Position numbers and translations under genes: made by a program. From contig JAHHRQ010000057.1 of NCBI GenBank assembly GCA_020025715.1, forward strand, positions 1-12,466: a stretch of 12,466 nt of DNA, in the 5' to 3' direction. Origin of the DNA: Oscillospiraceae bacterium (GTDB lineage Bacteria > Bacillota > Clostridia > Oscillospirales > Oscillospiraceae). Shown here piece after piece: positions 1 through 6,618 of the stretch. The stretch's first letter is position 1. Each line of letters begins with the position of its first letter. The notes under the pieces are model-generated. The model did no database searches and was not told the DNA's origin. It saw only the letters and a list, made by a program, of their open reading frames with translations.

Positions 1-512
1 ACGTGGATAAGATAATAGTTCCGGTGTTTGACTATGAAGATAACCATTATTATGAGGAAATATCTGATAGTGCAGAGCGCCACGGAACGGAAATTATATT
101 TCTGACAGATGACAGAAATATAGAATATGATGGATTAAATATCCACCTTTATAAAGCCCCGCCCAGCTCTGATATAAACGAAAGCAGCATTAAAATTCTG
201 GCTTCTTTCGGGAAATATGATATGCTTGCTACCGGCGATGCTTCAAAGAGCACGGAAAGAAAGTTTCTTAAGCAATGTGAGATTAAAGATACAGAATTGC
301 TCATTGCAGGACACCACGGCTCAAAATATTCAAGCTGTCCCGAACTACTGGAAAGCATTGGTGCTAATACTGCTATAATCAGCTGCGGCTGGAACAGCTT
401 CGGTCATCCAAGCGAGGAAACACTTGAAGCTCTGGAGGAATACGGGTATAATGTATTCAGAACAGATTTAGACGGCAGAGTAGAGATCAGAATAGGAAAA
501 GACTATGGCTAA
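1..512 (+). CDS. comEC: ComEC/Rec2 DNA-internalisation protein, C-terminal metallo-beta-lactamase domain (5' partial)
   Basis: This is the 3' end of a gene that begins before the window; the reading frame is set by the codon at position 3 and runs to the stop at 510-512. The visible part is the soluble metallo-beta-lactamase-like domain at the C-terminus of ComEC/Rec2 proteins, which form the membrane channel for DNA uptake in natural transformation. Diagnostic segments are TGDASKSTE, the AGHHGSKYSS metal-site loop, AIISCGWNSFGHPSEE and the terminal FRTDLDGRVEI, which follow in the order usual for this domain. The membrane channel portion is not in the window. The gene overlaps the next one (holA) by 8 bases. 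comEC followed by holA is a very common order in Firmicutes, which supports both calls. The GTG at position 3 is not proposed as the start. Confidence 0.9.
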   Translation, partial: VDKIIVPVFDYEDNHYYEEISDSAERHGTEIIFLTDDRNIEYDGLNIHLYKAPPSSDINESSIKILASFGKYDMLATGDASKSTERKFLKQCEIKDTELLIAGHHGSKYSSCPELLESIGANTAIISCGWNSFGHPSEETLEALEEYGYNVFRTDLDGRVEIRIGKDYG

Positions 513-1551
513 AAACAACGAAAAAAGCGTTAATTACGCTGATGAAATAAGAAAACTAAAAGAAAAAGGGCCTGAGCGTATTTACATGCTTCGAGGCAAA
601 GAAGATTATCTGCGGGAGCAATATCTAATTAAACTAAAGCAGATATGTTTGCCTGATGGTGAGGATAGTTTCAGCTATAAGAGAATAGACGGCCCGGAAA
701 TAAACGTTAATGAACTCAGAGCCGCAGTGGATGCAATGCCATTTATGACTGAGCGCACTTTTGTTGAGCTGAGAAACCTTGATTTTGGGAAAATGAAGCC
801 CCCTGAGGATTTTATGGCTGTATTTTCCGATATTCCCGACTACTGCACTGTTGCGCTTGTGTTCAGCTCAGAAGATAAGGTAGACGGAAAATTAAAGCTT
901 GTAAAGGAAATCAAAAAAATAGGCTCTGACCTTAATTTCAGCGCACAGGCACAAGGTCCGCTGATTAACTGGGTTGTAAGACATTTTGCCGCCGCCGGAA
1001 AAAGCATAGATTTGCAGGCAGTACAGCGTCTGATTTTTATAAGCGGCGAATATATGGGTAAGCTCATCCCGGAAATCGACAAAATATCCGCTTATGCCAA
1101 AGGTGATAAAGTAACTGTTGCCGATGTAGAAGCGGTTGCAAACCACATTCCTGAAGCACAACTTTTCGATATGACCGACTATATTTCAAAGCGTGAATAT
1201 AATAATGCGGCTGCAGAAATGGCTGAGCTCCTTGCAGATAAAAATAACAGCCCCATTATGCTTATAGCAGTTCTTGGTGCACAGATGCGTAAACTGTACG
1301 CTGCAAAACTGGCTCAATTAAATAATCTGGGTACTTCCTATGTTATGGAGGTCTGTTCATATAAATATGATTTTCAGGCAGTAAATCTTATGAGATCTGC
1401 CAGAGGTTTCAGCTTAAAACAGCTTAAAAGGGCAGTAGAATTATGCGCTGAGGCCGATTATAAAATGAAGAGCAGTTCATCTGATGATGAAGGACTGCTT
1501 ATAGAAACCATGATGAGAATAGCGAGCGGAGAAGAGAATGCGGCAGATTAA
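505..1551 (+). CDS. holA: DNA polymerase III subunit delta (HolA)
   Basis: This encodes a 348-residue protein matching the delta subunit of the DNA polymerase III clamp loader, which opens the beta sliding clamp during replication. Length is normal for the family (about 330-350 residues). The N-terminal region has the family signature RIYMLRGKEDYLREQ (about residues 25-39), the degenerate AAA+ entry corresponding to YLxGxExxLxxE. Further family-like segments are AVDAMPFMTERTFVELRNL (about 74-92) and the helical C-terminal collar domain with QMRKLYAAKLAQL. The start ATG at 505 is preceded by AGGAAAAG at suitable spacing. It lies inside the end of comEC, and the 3' end overlaps the next gene by 14 bases, so the three genes are probably translated from one message. 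Confidence 0.93.
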   Translation: MAKNNEKSVNYADEIRKLKEKGPERIYMLRGKEDYLREQYLIKLKQICLPDGEDSFSYKRIDGPEINVNELRAAVDAMPFMTERTFVELRNLDFGKMKPPEDFMAVFSDIPDYCTVALVFSSEDKVDGKLKLVKEIKKIGSDLNFSAQAQGPLINWVVRHFAAAGKSIDLQAVQRLIFISGEYMGKLIPEIDKISAYAKGDKVTVADVEAVANHIPEAQLFDMTDYISKREYNNAAAEMAELLADKNNSPIMLIAVLGAQMRKLYAAKLAQLNNLGTSYVMEVCSYKYDFQAVNLMRSARGFSLKQLKRAVELCAEADYKMKSSSSDDEGLLIETMMRIASGEENAAD

Positions 1552-2119
1552 AGAGGTTATAGTTGTAGAGGGCAGATACGATAAAAACTCCCTTTCACAG
1601 GTTGTGGATGCAGTAATACTGGAAACAGGCGGCTTTGGTATATTCAATGACCGCCAGAAACAGAAACTGCTGAGACAAATGGCAGAAAAAAGAGGACTTA
1701 TAGTCCTCACTGATTCTGACGGTGCCGGATTTGTAATCAGAAACTTTATTAAATCCTGTGTTCCTCCCCAGTACCTGAAACAGGCCTATGTTCCTGATAT
1801 ATACGGCAAGGAAAAGCGAAAAAAAGCCCCCTCAAAAGAGGGGAAACTTGGAGTTGAGGGGATGAGACCGGAAATTCTGTTAAACGCATTGATTAAAGCC
1901 GGTGCAACATTTGATGACGATATTCAGACTGAAAAACAGAAGCTCATTACTAAGACTGATATGTATCTTAAAGGCCTCAGTGGGGGAGAGGGGAGCCGTC
2001 AAAAGCGGGCCGCTCTTATTAAACAGCTTGATTTACCGGAACATCTTACAGCCGACGGCCTTCTGGACGTACTAAATGCGGTTATGAGCAGAGAAGAGTT
2101 CCTTAATTTTCAGCTCTGA
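1538..2119 (+). CDS. rnmV: Ribonuclease M5 (5S rRNA maturation), Toprim domain
   Basis: This 193-residue protein fits RNase M5, the Toprim-fold enzyme that trims precursor 5S rRNA in Firmicutes. The Toprim domain is clear: IVVEGRYDKN at residues 8-17 gives the conserved Glu (E11), and LTDSDGAGFVIRNFI at 57-71 gives the acidic DxD pair (D59, D61) followed by the usual Gly and Arg. The segment KLGVEGMRPEIL (about 103-114) corresponds to the conserved GVEHA-type motif of this family. Start ATG 1538 is preceded by GGAGAAGAG and lies within the last 14 bases of holA. rnmV is more often found next to tatD and ksgA, so the linkage to holA is somewhat unusual. Its stop overlaps the stop of the convergent small membrane gene by 10 bases. 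A primase-like Toprim protein is the alternative, but length and motifs favour RnmV. Confidence 0.85.
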   Translation: MRQIKEVIVVEGRYDKNSLSQVVDAVILETGGFGIFNDRQKQKLLRQMAEKRGLIVLTDSDGAGFVIRNFIKSCVPPQYLKQAYVPDIYGKEKRKKAPSKEGKLGVEGMRPEILLNALIKAGATFDDDIQTEKQKLITKTDMYLKGLSGGEGSRQKRAALIKQLDLPEHLTADGLLDVLNAVMSREEFLNFQL

Positions 2120-2355
2120 ATGGCTTCTATAAGGAACGAACCTATTACACCAAGAAGCAGGACGGCCTGAGAGATTTCATTTAAAGAAATTGCTGTCATG
2201 TATAGATTGTAATATTCGCTCATGTTTCCGCCCCATTCAACTAAAAGAGCAAAAGCGCATAAACAAAGCAGACAGCATAATTTAACAGAACTTAAAAGTA
2301 TGTACCACGCATCATTTGACATTGAAAACATACGATTCATAGTTTTTTTAAACAT
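2110..2355 (-). CDS. Small two-helix membrane protein of unknown function
   Basis: This encodes an 81-residue protein beginning MFKKTMNRMF. The start at 2355 is preferred because a strong GAGAGGTGG ribosome binding site lies about 6 bases upstream; an in-frame extension upstream to 2403 would run through a terminator hairpin and has no such site. Two hydrophobic stretches are visible, about residues 17-39 (Cys-rich: VKLCCLLCLCAFALL) and about 58-78 (ISQAVLLLGVIGSFLIEAI), joined by a short aromatic and polar loop (EWGGNMSEYYN). No enzymatic motif is seen and the family is not recognised. It lies just downstream of the HD-domain gene on the same strand and converges with rnmV, overlapping its 3' end by 10 bases. 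A real gene is likely from the ribosome binding site and clean membrane topology. Function unknown. Confidence 0.6.
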   Translation of the reverse strand: MFKKTMNRMFSMSNDAWYILLSSVKLCCLLCLCAFALLVEWGGNMSEYYNLYMTAISLNEISQAVLLLGVIGSFLIEAIQS

Positions 2356-2356
2356 T

Positions 2357-2400
2357 AAAAACCACCTCTCGCTGATTTTAAACGGCGTAAGGTGGTTTTT
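2357..2400 (-). terminator. Perfect 11-bp hairpin with T-tract, terminator of the HD-domain gene, overlapping the next gene's RBS
   Basis: Positions 2357-2367 and 2390-2400 are perfect reverse complements (11 bp, AAAAACCACCT with AGGTGGTTTTT) around a 22-base loop. Read on the minus strand, the hairpin starts at the stop codon of the HD gene and ends in a T-run, as an intrinsic terminator would. The T-run exists on both strands, so it could act in both directions. The 3' arm on the minus strand contains the Shine-Dalgarno sequence of the downstream small membrane gene. Confidence 0.7.
2362..2370 (-). promoter_or_regulatory. Ribosome binding site of the small membrane gene, partly inside a hairpin stem
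   Basis: On the minus strand this reads GAGAGGTGG, about 6 bases before the ATG at 2355. It decides the start of the small membrane gene. The AGGTGG part forms the 3' arm of the 11-bp hairpin 2357-2400, so it is masked in any transcript that contains the whole hairpin and free in one that starts inside the loop or later. Confidence 0.6.
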
Positions 2401-3194
2401 CAATGCAAAGATTTTTCCAGATTCTTTTTAAGGCTGCGGGCGTAGGCTATACATTGTTTCTGTGCTGATTCAATTGGGACATTTGAAAGGCGCAGTTTAT
2501 CAGCGTATTCCATAGTTTCAGATAAAATTTCAGAATCAATATATCCGGCTGCCTGCAAATCCTCAGCTGTAACATATGGCCTACTCATTATTTTGTTATA
2601 GATTTCAAGCCGTTCTTTTAAAAATGCTATGTTCTTTTCGGCATTTCCGACAGGAATCTGCCCCAGACAATCAGCAGCACCGAGATAAATAAGGTCAAGG
2701 GGAGCTATTGACTCGTTAAACATTCTGTTGCTAGCCTTAATAGAGGAATTATTTACTGCTATGGTATTAGGCTTCATATGCAGAAGCGCCATATTAAGGA
2801 CATACTTTATTGTATCGTCTGAATAATGCAGACGTTTTAAGAAATCCTCAATTAAAGGAAGCCCTTTACTTTCGTGATCGTAGGAGTGTATTACACCGTT
2901 AATTTCTTCTGTGCATACAGCTTTACCAAAATCATGCACCAGTGCAGAGAGCATAAAGCCAAGCGGAAAACTTACTTTCTCTCGAAAACTGACAGCAGCA
3001 TCAATAACAAGCATTGTGTGGTTCCATACATCGCCCTCAGCATGAAATTTCGGGTTCTGGTGCAGGCCTATAAGAGAGAATAATTCCGGATAAATTACTT
3101 TAAAATCATCATTAAAGCGAAGCTTTTCAAAAAATTCAGAGGGCTTTGCATCATTTAACAGCGCATTTTCAAGGTTATTTTTATTTAAAAGCAT
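2400..3194 (-). CDS. HD-domain protein resembling the HD domain of CCA-adding enzymes
   Basis: This 264-residue protein resembles the HD phosphohydrolase domain attached to some tRNA nucleotidyltransferases (Cca). The sequence runs VIYPELFSLIGLHQNPKFH (about residues 33-51), H59 in DVWNHTML, then H87-D88 in ALVHDFGK, H107 near SYDHESKG, and D175 in AADCLGQ, giving the order H...HD...H...D of metal-dependent HD hydrolases. The polymerase domain of Cca is absent, so this is a stand-alone HD protein; its substrate (a nucleotide, cyclic phosphate or RNA end) cannot be told from sequence. The ATG at 3194 is chosen because the upstream in-frame TTG (3221) is inside the baiH terminator. No good ribosome binding site precedes 3194, only an AT-rich GGTATATATTT run, so a leaderless or weakly translated message is possible. 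Confidence 0.75.
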   Translation of the reverse strand: MLLNKNNLENALLNDAKPSEFFEKLRFNDDFKVIYPELFSLIGLHQNPKFHAEGDVWNHTMLVIDAAVSFREKVSFPLGFMLSALVHDFGKAVCTEEINGVIHSYDHESKGLPLIEDFLKRLHYSDDTIKYVLNMALLHMKPNTIAVNNSSIKASNRMFNESIAPLDLIYLGAADCLGQIPVGNAEKNIAFLKERLEIYNKIMSRPYVTAEDLQAAGYIDSEILSETMEYADKLRLSNVPIESAQKQCIAYARSLKKNLEKSLH

Positions 3195-3205
3195 AAATAT
3201 ATACC

Positions 3206-3238
3206 AAAAAAGGCAATCCAAAATGGATTGCCTTTTTT
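3206..3238 (-). terminator. Strong intrinsic terminator downstream of the baiA-baiH unit
   Basis: Positions 3206-3220 and 3224-3238 are perfect reverse complements (15 bp including the A/T tracts; core GGCAATCCA with TGGATTGCC) around a 3-base loop. The right side on the minus strand ends in six T residues. It begins 21 bases after the baiH stop, the expected place for its terminator. Because the A-tract is mirrored, it may also work on the plus strand. Confidence 0.85.
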
Positions 3239-3259
3239 ATTAAAATCAAAGAGGGATTA

Positions 3260-5257
3260 TTAGAGGTTGTAACCAACTTCAAAGCCCTGATGCATAGCAT
3301 CGCTGGACTGACCGGGCTTGATAGCGTCGCCGATGACGTGAACTTCGGGTACGAACTTCTTGAGTTCCTCGGACAGAGGATCGTACTTTCTGGAGCCAAG
3401 ACCGAGAACGATGAAGTCGAAGTCCTTGAGCCACTGCTCAGAACCGTCTCTGGTGCTCTGAATCTTAACGTCACGATCGGTTACTTCAAGAACCTTGGAG
3501 TTGATGTGCATCTTAACGCCTTCTTTGCGGAGGCTTGCAAGAGCAATGTTTCTGTTAGGCAGGCAAACGCCGGTCATCATCTGAGGCATCATTTCTACAA
3601 GCTCAACCTCAACGTCACCGATGCAGCCGGTGTGGAAGAAGGTGGTGTTAGGACGAGCATCCTGCATGATCATCTCAGCGGTCTCGCAAGCAACTTCACC
3701 GCCGCCCAGGATGCAGACACGGCCCTGAGGAATGGTTACCTTGCGGCTCAGAATGTCGTGGGTGGTGATTACGTGCTCAGGATCGATACCCTTGATGAAG
3801 GTGGGGATGAAGGGCTTTGCACCGGTAGCAACAACAACTGCGTCGGGAGCAAACTCCTTAACGTTCTCAACAGTAGCTTCCTTCTTGAACTCGAACTTAA
3901 CGCCGGCCTTGTGAGCACGGTAGTTCAGGTGGGTGAGCCACTTGCACATCTCCTGCTTACCGGGAGATACAACAGCCAGGTTCAGCTGACCGCCGATGAT
4001 GTTGCTCTTTTCCCAAACGGTGACATCATGTCCGCGCTCAGCAGCAGTAACAGCAGTGTACATACCGCCGGGGCCGGCACCGATGATAAGAACCTTCTTG
4101 GGGCTGGTGGTGGGATTGGAGGGGAAATCATACTCACGGCCTACCAGGGGGTTGATATGGCACTTGCAGACGGGGTGAGTGGGATTCTCAGGAGTGATGC
4201 AGCGACCGCCGCAGGAACCACAGGGAGTGATATCGTCGAAGCGGTTCTCATGAGCCTTGTTAGGCAGGTCAGGATCTGCGAGCAGAGGACGGCCGAGGGA
4301 AACACCATCAACCAGACCGCGCTCAACAATGTCAGCTGCGTAACGGATATCGTTGATCTTACCGACAACGAATACGGGGATGTTTACGACCTTCTTGATT
4401 TCGGAAGCTTCGTAAACGTTCATGCCGATCTTCTGGCCGTGAGAAGGAAGAATGTTCTGCAGGCCTTCGTACTGAACACCACCGGAAACCTCCAGCATGT
4501 CAACACCGGCAGCCTCGAACTTGGGAGCCAGATACAGCATCTCTTCCAGAGAGTTACCGCCGGCCATACGCTCAGAACCGGAAACACGGAGAACGATGGG
4601 GAAGTCACGGCTTACATTTCTGCGGCACTCTTCGATGATCTCGAGGATGAGCTTTGCACGGTTGTCAATGCATCCGCCGTACTCGTCCATACGCTTGTTA
4701 CGCAGGGGAGAAAGGAATGCACCGGGGAGCATGTAAGCGTGTGCAGCGTGCAGTGCAATACCGCCGCAGCCGGCTTCTTCAGCTCTGCGTGCTGCCTGAC
4801 CGTACTGCTTAACGATCTTGTGCAGCTCTTCAATGGTAGCAGGTCTGGAAACATGGCCGTTTGCGTTGGTGTTTGCAGAAGGACCGATGGGGGTGATGCC
4901 CTTCATAGCGCAAATGGACTCAGGACCGGGGTGAACGATCTGGGGGATAAGGGTGGAACCAGCGTCGCTTACGCGCTTTGCGAAAGCAGCGAACTGAGGA
5001 ATCAGCTTATCCTTGTCAAGAGCAGTGGTCTTGCCGATGTACCAGTACTTGTGGTCAACGGTAACTGCGTCAATAACAACGTAACCTACGCCGCCTTCAG
5101 CTCTGCGGACGAAAATGTCAGCCAGCTGTTTAGGAACGGTACCGTCAGTTGCTTCATAGTGCATGCTCATAGGAGCCATTGCAATACGGTTCTTGAGGGT
5201 GGTTCTACCAAGCTTCAGGGGGGTGAAGAGCTTGGCGTTTTTCATGTCTGTAATCAT
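3260..5257 (-). CDS. baiH: BaiH-like NADH:flavin oxidoreductase (Old Yellow Enzyme/2,4-dienoyl-CoA reductase type)
   Basis: This 665-residue flavoenzyme has the full three-part layout of the family: an N-terminal FMN TIM barrel (about 1-345), a cysteine cluster for a 4Fe-4S centre (C346, C349, C353 and C364 or C366) and a C-terminal pyridine-nucleotide-disulfide fold with the dinucleotide motif IIGAGPGGM (391-399) and a second ILGGGEVACE (516-525). The barrel carries LHAAHAYMLPGAFLSP (169-184) with the HxxH and Tyr typical of the active site, and RMDEYGG. From memory, long segments match C. scindens BaiH, e.g. MAPMSM, DGTVPK, IDAVT, HPGPES, GPSANTNAN, NVYEASEIKKVV and FVPEVHVIGDA. BaiH reduces the delta-6 bond of the 3-oxo-delta-4,6 bile acid intermediate. 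It follows the BaiA-like gene by 73 bases. Start ATG 5257 has GAGGAG 9 bases upstream. An alternative is a dienoyl-CoA reductase-type enzyme with another substrate; context makes BaiH the better call. Confidence 0.85.
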   Translation of the reverse strand: MITDMKNAKLFTPLKLGRTTLKNRIAMAPMSMHYEATDGTVPKQLADIFVRRAEGGVGYVVIDAVTVDHKYWYIGKTTALDKDKLIPQFAAFAKRVSDAGSTLIPQIVHPGPESICAMKGITPIGPSANTNANGHVSRPATIEELHKIVKQYGQAARRAEEAGCGGIALHAAHAYMLPGAFLSPLRNKRMDEYGGCIDNRAKLILEIIEECRRNVSRDFPIVLRVSGSERMAGGNSLEEMLYLAPKFEAAGVDMLEVSGGVQYEGLQNILPSHGQKIGMNVYEASEIKKVVNIPVFVVGKINDIRYAADIVERGLVDGVSLGRPLLADPDLPNKAHENRFDDITPCGSCGGRCITPENPTHPVCKCHINPLVGREYDFPSNPTTSPKKVLIIGAGPGGMYTAVTAAERGHDVTVWEKSNIIGGQLNLAVVSPGKQEMCKWLTHLNYRAHKAGVKFEFKKEATVENVKEFAPDAVVVATGAKPFIPTFIKGIDPEHVITTHDILSRKVTIPQGRVCILGGGEVACETAEMIMQDARPNTTFFHTGCIGDVEVELVEMMPQMMTGVCLPNRNIALASLRKEGVKMHINSKVLEVTDRDVKIQSTRDGSEQWLKDFDFIVLGLGSRKYDPLSEELKKFVPEVHVIGDAIKPGQSSDAMHQGFEVGYNL

Positions 5258-5330
5258 GTGTGCTATCTCCTCTATAAATATTTATAAAATGCTGTGTTAA
5301 TTACCGAACTATTCAGTACGGATAGTAGGG

Positions 5331-6086
5331 TCAGAGGTTTACTGTGCTGGGTCTGTAACCGCCGTCAACACAGATGTTGGTAGCGGTAACGTATTTAGCC
5401 ATGTCGGAAGCGAGGTAAAGCATGGCATTAGCCACGTCCTCAGCATCGCCCATGTGCTTAAGGGGAATGCTTTTTTCAAAGGTTTTTCTCGCAGAAGATT
5501 CAAGAGAAGAAACCATCTCGGTGTTTATAACACCGGGAGCAACTGTGTTTACTCTTATGTTCCAGGGAGCAAGCTCAAAAGCAAGAGTTTTGGACATGCC
5601 CAGAATAGCAGCTTTGCTGGCGGGGTAAGGGCATCCCATTCCGGAACCGCAAAGAGCAGTGATAGATGAAGTGTTAATTATTACACCGTGCTTTTGCTTT
5701 TTAAAATAAGATGTAACATATTTGCAGAAATTGAATACTCCCTTTACATTAATATCCATTACTCTGCCGAATTCATCCTCGGAAATGCGGGTGATAGGCT
5801 TATCACAGGAAACACCTGCAATATTTAACATGATGTCGATTGCACCGTAATGTTCAACAGCCTTCTGAAGAGCAGATTTTACATCTTCAGCATTGCGGAC
5901 ATCACACTGACATCCGTAGAACTCAGAACCGAAGCCTTCGACAACATTTTTAAGATTATCCATACAATCAGTACGGACATCAACACCGAAAATCTTTGCG
6001 CCGTTTTTGGCAAAAACTTCAGCAGCCTTGCGGCCGATACCTGAGTTAACGCCAGTTATAACCGCGACCTTATTGCTTAAAAGCAT
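5331..6086 (-). CDS. baiA: BaiA-like short-chain dehydrogenase/reductase (candidate 3alpha-hydroxysteroid dehydrogenase)
   Basis: This is a 251-residue classical SDR. The cofactor motif TGVNSGIG is at 11-18, D36 at the end of the second strand predicts NAD(H) over NADP(H), NIAG (88-91) stands for the usual NNAG, N113 lies in DINVKGVFN, and the catalytic set is S141, Y154 and K158 (YPASK). Similarity to C. scindens BaiA, recalled from memory, is clearest at DINVxGVFN, YPASKA, VAPGVxNTxM and the C-terminal TATxxxVDGxYRP. BaiA performs the first oxidation and last reduction at C3 in bile acid 7alpha-dehydroxylation. SDRs are numerous and similar, so the sequence alone would also fit a 3-oxoacyl-ACP reductase or another hydroxysteroid dehydrogenase; co-transcription with baiH and divergence from baiCD-baiE favour BaiA. 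Start ATG 6086 has an excellent AAGGAGGTC site 7 bases upstream. A promoter lies at about 6157-6186. Confidence 0.7.
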   Translation of the reverse strand: MLLSNKVAVITGVNSGIGRKAAEVFAKNGAKIFGVDVRTDCMDNLKNVVEGFGSEFYGCQCDVRNAEDVKSALQKAVEHYGAIDIMLNIAGVSCDKPITRISEDEFGRVMDINVKGVFNFCKYVTSYFKKQKHGVIINTSSITALCGSGMGCPYPASKAAILGMSKTLAFELAPWNIRVNTVAPGVINTEMVSSLESSARKTFEKSIPLKHMGDAEDVANAMLYLASDMAKYVTATNICVDGGYRPSTVNL

Positions 6087-6156
6087 TATTTGACCTCCTT
6101 ATTCAGAGAACAGAAAATAAATCGGCAAAACAAGTCACAGATTTACTTCCTTCAAC

Positions 6157-6186
6157 ATTATAAAACATGTGTGAATAAAACGTCAC
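6157..6186 (-). promoter_or_regulatory. Candidate promoter of the baiA-baiH unit
   Basis: On the minus strand there is a perfect -10 box TATAAT (6157-6162) and a -35-like GTGACG (6181-6186, four of six consensus bases) separated by 18 bases. The start of transcription would fall near 6150, giving a leader of about 64 bases before the ATG at 6086 with its AAGGAGG site. The -35 box and spacer are covered by the inverted repeat 6168-6189. Confidence 0.5.
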
Positions 6187-6189
6187 ACA
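6168..6189. promoter_or_regulatory. Operator-like inverted repeat TGTGTGA-N8-TCACACA
   Basis: Two perfect 7-base half-sites (6168-6174 and 6183-6189) flank an 8-base spacer. They overlap the -35 box and spacer of the minus-strand promoter, the position of a repressor-type operator. A further TCACA half-site occurs at 6135-6139. The half-site recalls CRP/FNR-type TGTGA sites, but the N8 spacing differs from the usual N6, so the binding family is not assigned. Confidence 0.45.
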
Positions 6190-6352
6190 ATATTTTTGAT
6201 AAACAAACAGTACAAAAGCAAAAAAGCTTCCTTTTTATAAATCAATGCAGGTCAAATATCGTGCTTTAGCTAACTGAGCAAAATAAACCTAAAACTGTTG
6301 ACGTAAGACAGCTAAAGTGGTAAAACTATACCTGTAAGACTTAAATACCGTT

Positions 6353-6380
6353 TTCGCACATTTCGTACATTTTATATAAT
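6353..6380 (+). promoter_or_regulatory. Candidate promoter of the baiCD-baiE unit
   Basis: A perfect TATAAT at 6375-6380 follows TTCGCA (6353-6358, four of six -35 consensus bases) with a 16-base spacer. The -10 box sits in the middle of an inverted repeat ACATTTT/AAAATGT (6367-6373 and 6383-6389). Transcription from here would give an unusually long leader of about 260 bases before baiCD. The weaker TTGACG-17-TAAAAC at 6298-6326 is a second possibility. Confidence 0.4.
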
Positions 6381-6389
6381 ACAAAATGT
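6355..6389. repeat. Tandem CGYACATTT repeat plus inverted AAAATGT copy around the baiCD promoter
   Basis: CGCACATTT (6355-6363) is followed directly by CGTACATTT (6364-6372), a 9-base tandem repeat with one difference. The inverted copy AAAATGT is at 6383-6389, beyond the -10 box. Three related half-sites packed across a promoter suggest a transcription-factor binding site, but this is inference. Confidence 0.4.
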
Positions 6390-6474
6390 CTACGGATATA
6401 GCAAGCAAAATTTTAGCAGATTTGAAAAAAATTCAGCCATATTCTGCGAAGTTACTAATATTTCACTTTTTGTA

Positions 6475-6488
6475 CGTTAAGCGTTAAG
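6475..6488. repeat. Perfect tandem heptamer CGTTAAG x2
   Basis: CGTTAAG occurs twice head to tail with no gap. Short direct repeats at roughly this spacing are typical of some response-regulator sites, but the sequence is short enough that chance cannot be excluded. Confidence 0.25.
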
Positions 6489-6586
6489 AAAAAACGAGTA
6501 AAATTGCGCACTTATGTAAGGGCACTATGTTAAAATTTTAATAGGATGTTTTCCGCTATATCCCATAACTAATTGCAAGTGAATCC

Positions 6587-6618
6587 TGGGCGGAGCCGTT
6601 CCCACCGACTCTGTCCCA
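6587..6618 (+). other. GC-rich leader hairpin upstream of baiCD
   Basis: TGGGCGGAG (6587-6595) can pair with CTCTGTCCCA (6609-6618), giving nine pairs including one G-U wobble and one bulged base, around a 13-base loop. It is a GC-rich island in AT-rich surroundings and ends 32 bases before the baiCD start. No T-run follows, so it is not a normal terminator. It may be a leader structure affecting message stability or translation. Confidence 0.3.

Noticed and set aside
3195..3221. A TTG start adding 9 residues to the HD-domain protein
   Set aside because: It falls inside the baiH terminator hairpin and has no ribosome binding site; the ATG at 3194 is more plausible.
3290..5287. A 665-codon open frame on the plus strand lying opposite the whole of baiH
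   Set aside because: It mirrors baiH almost base for base and has no recognisable domain, and its composition (many Val, Leu, Asn, Gly) is what the strong codon bias of baiH produces on the opposite strand. The flavoenzyme on the minus strand is unambiguous.
6168..6189. A canonical CRP site
   Set aside because: The half-sites contain TGTGA and TCACA, but are spaced by 8 and not 6 bases, and the lineage inferred is not one where classical CRP sites are expected. Reported only as an operator-like repeat.
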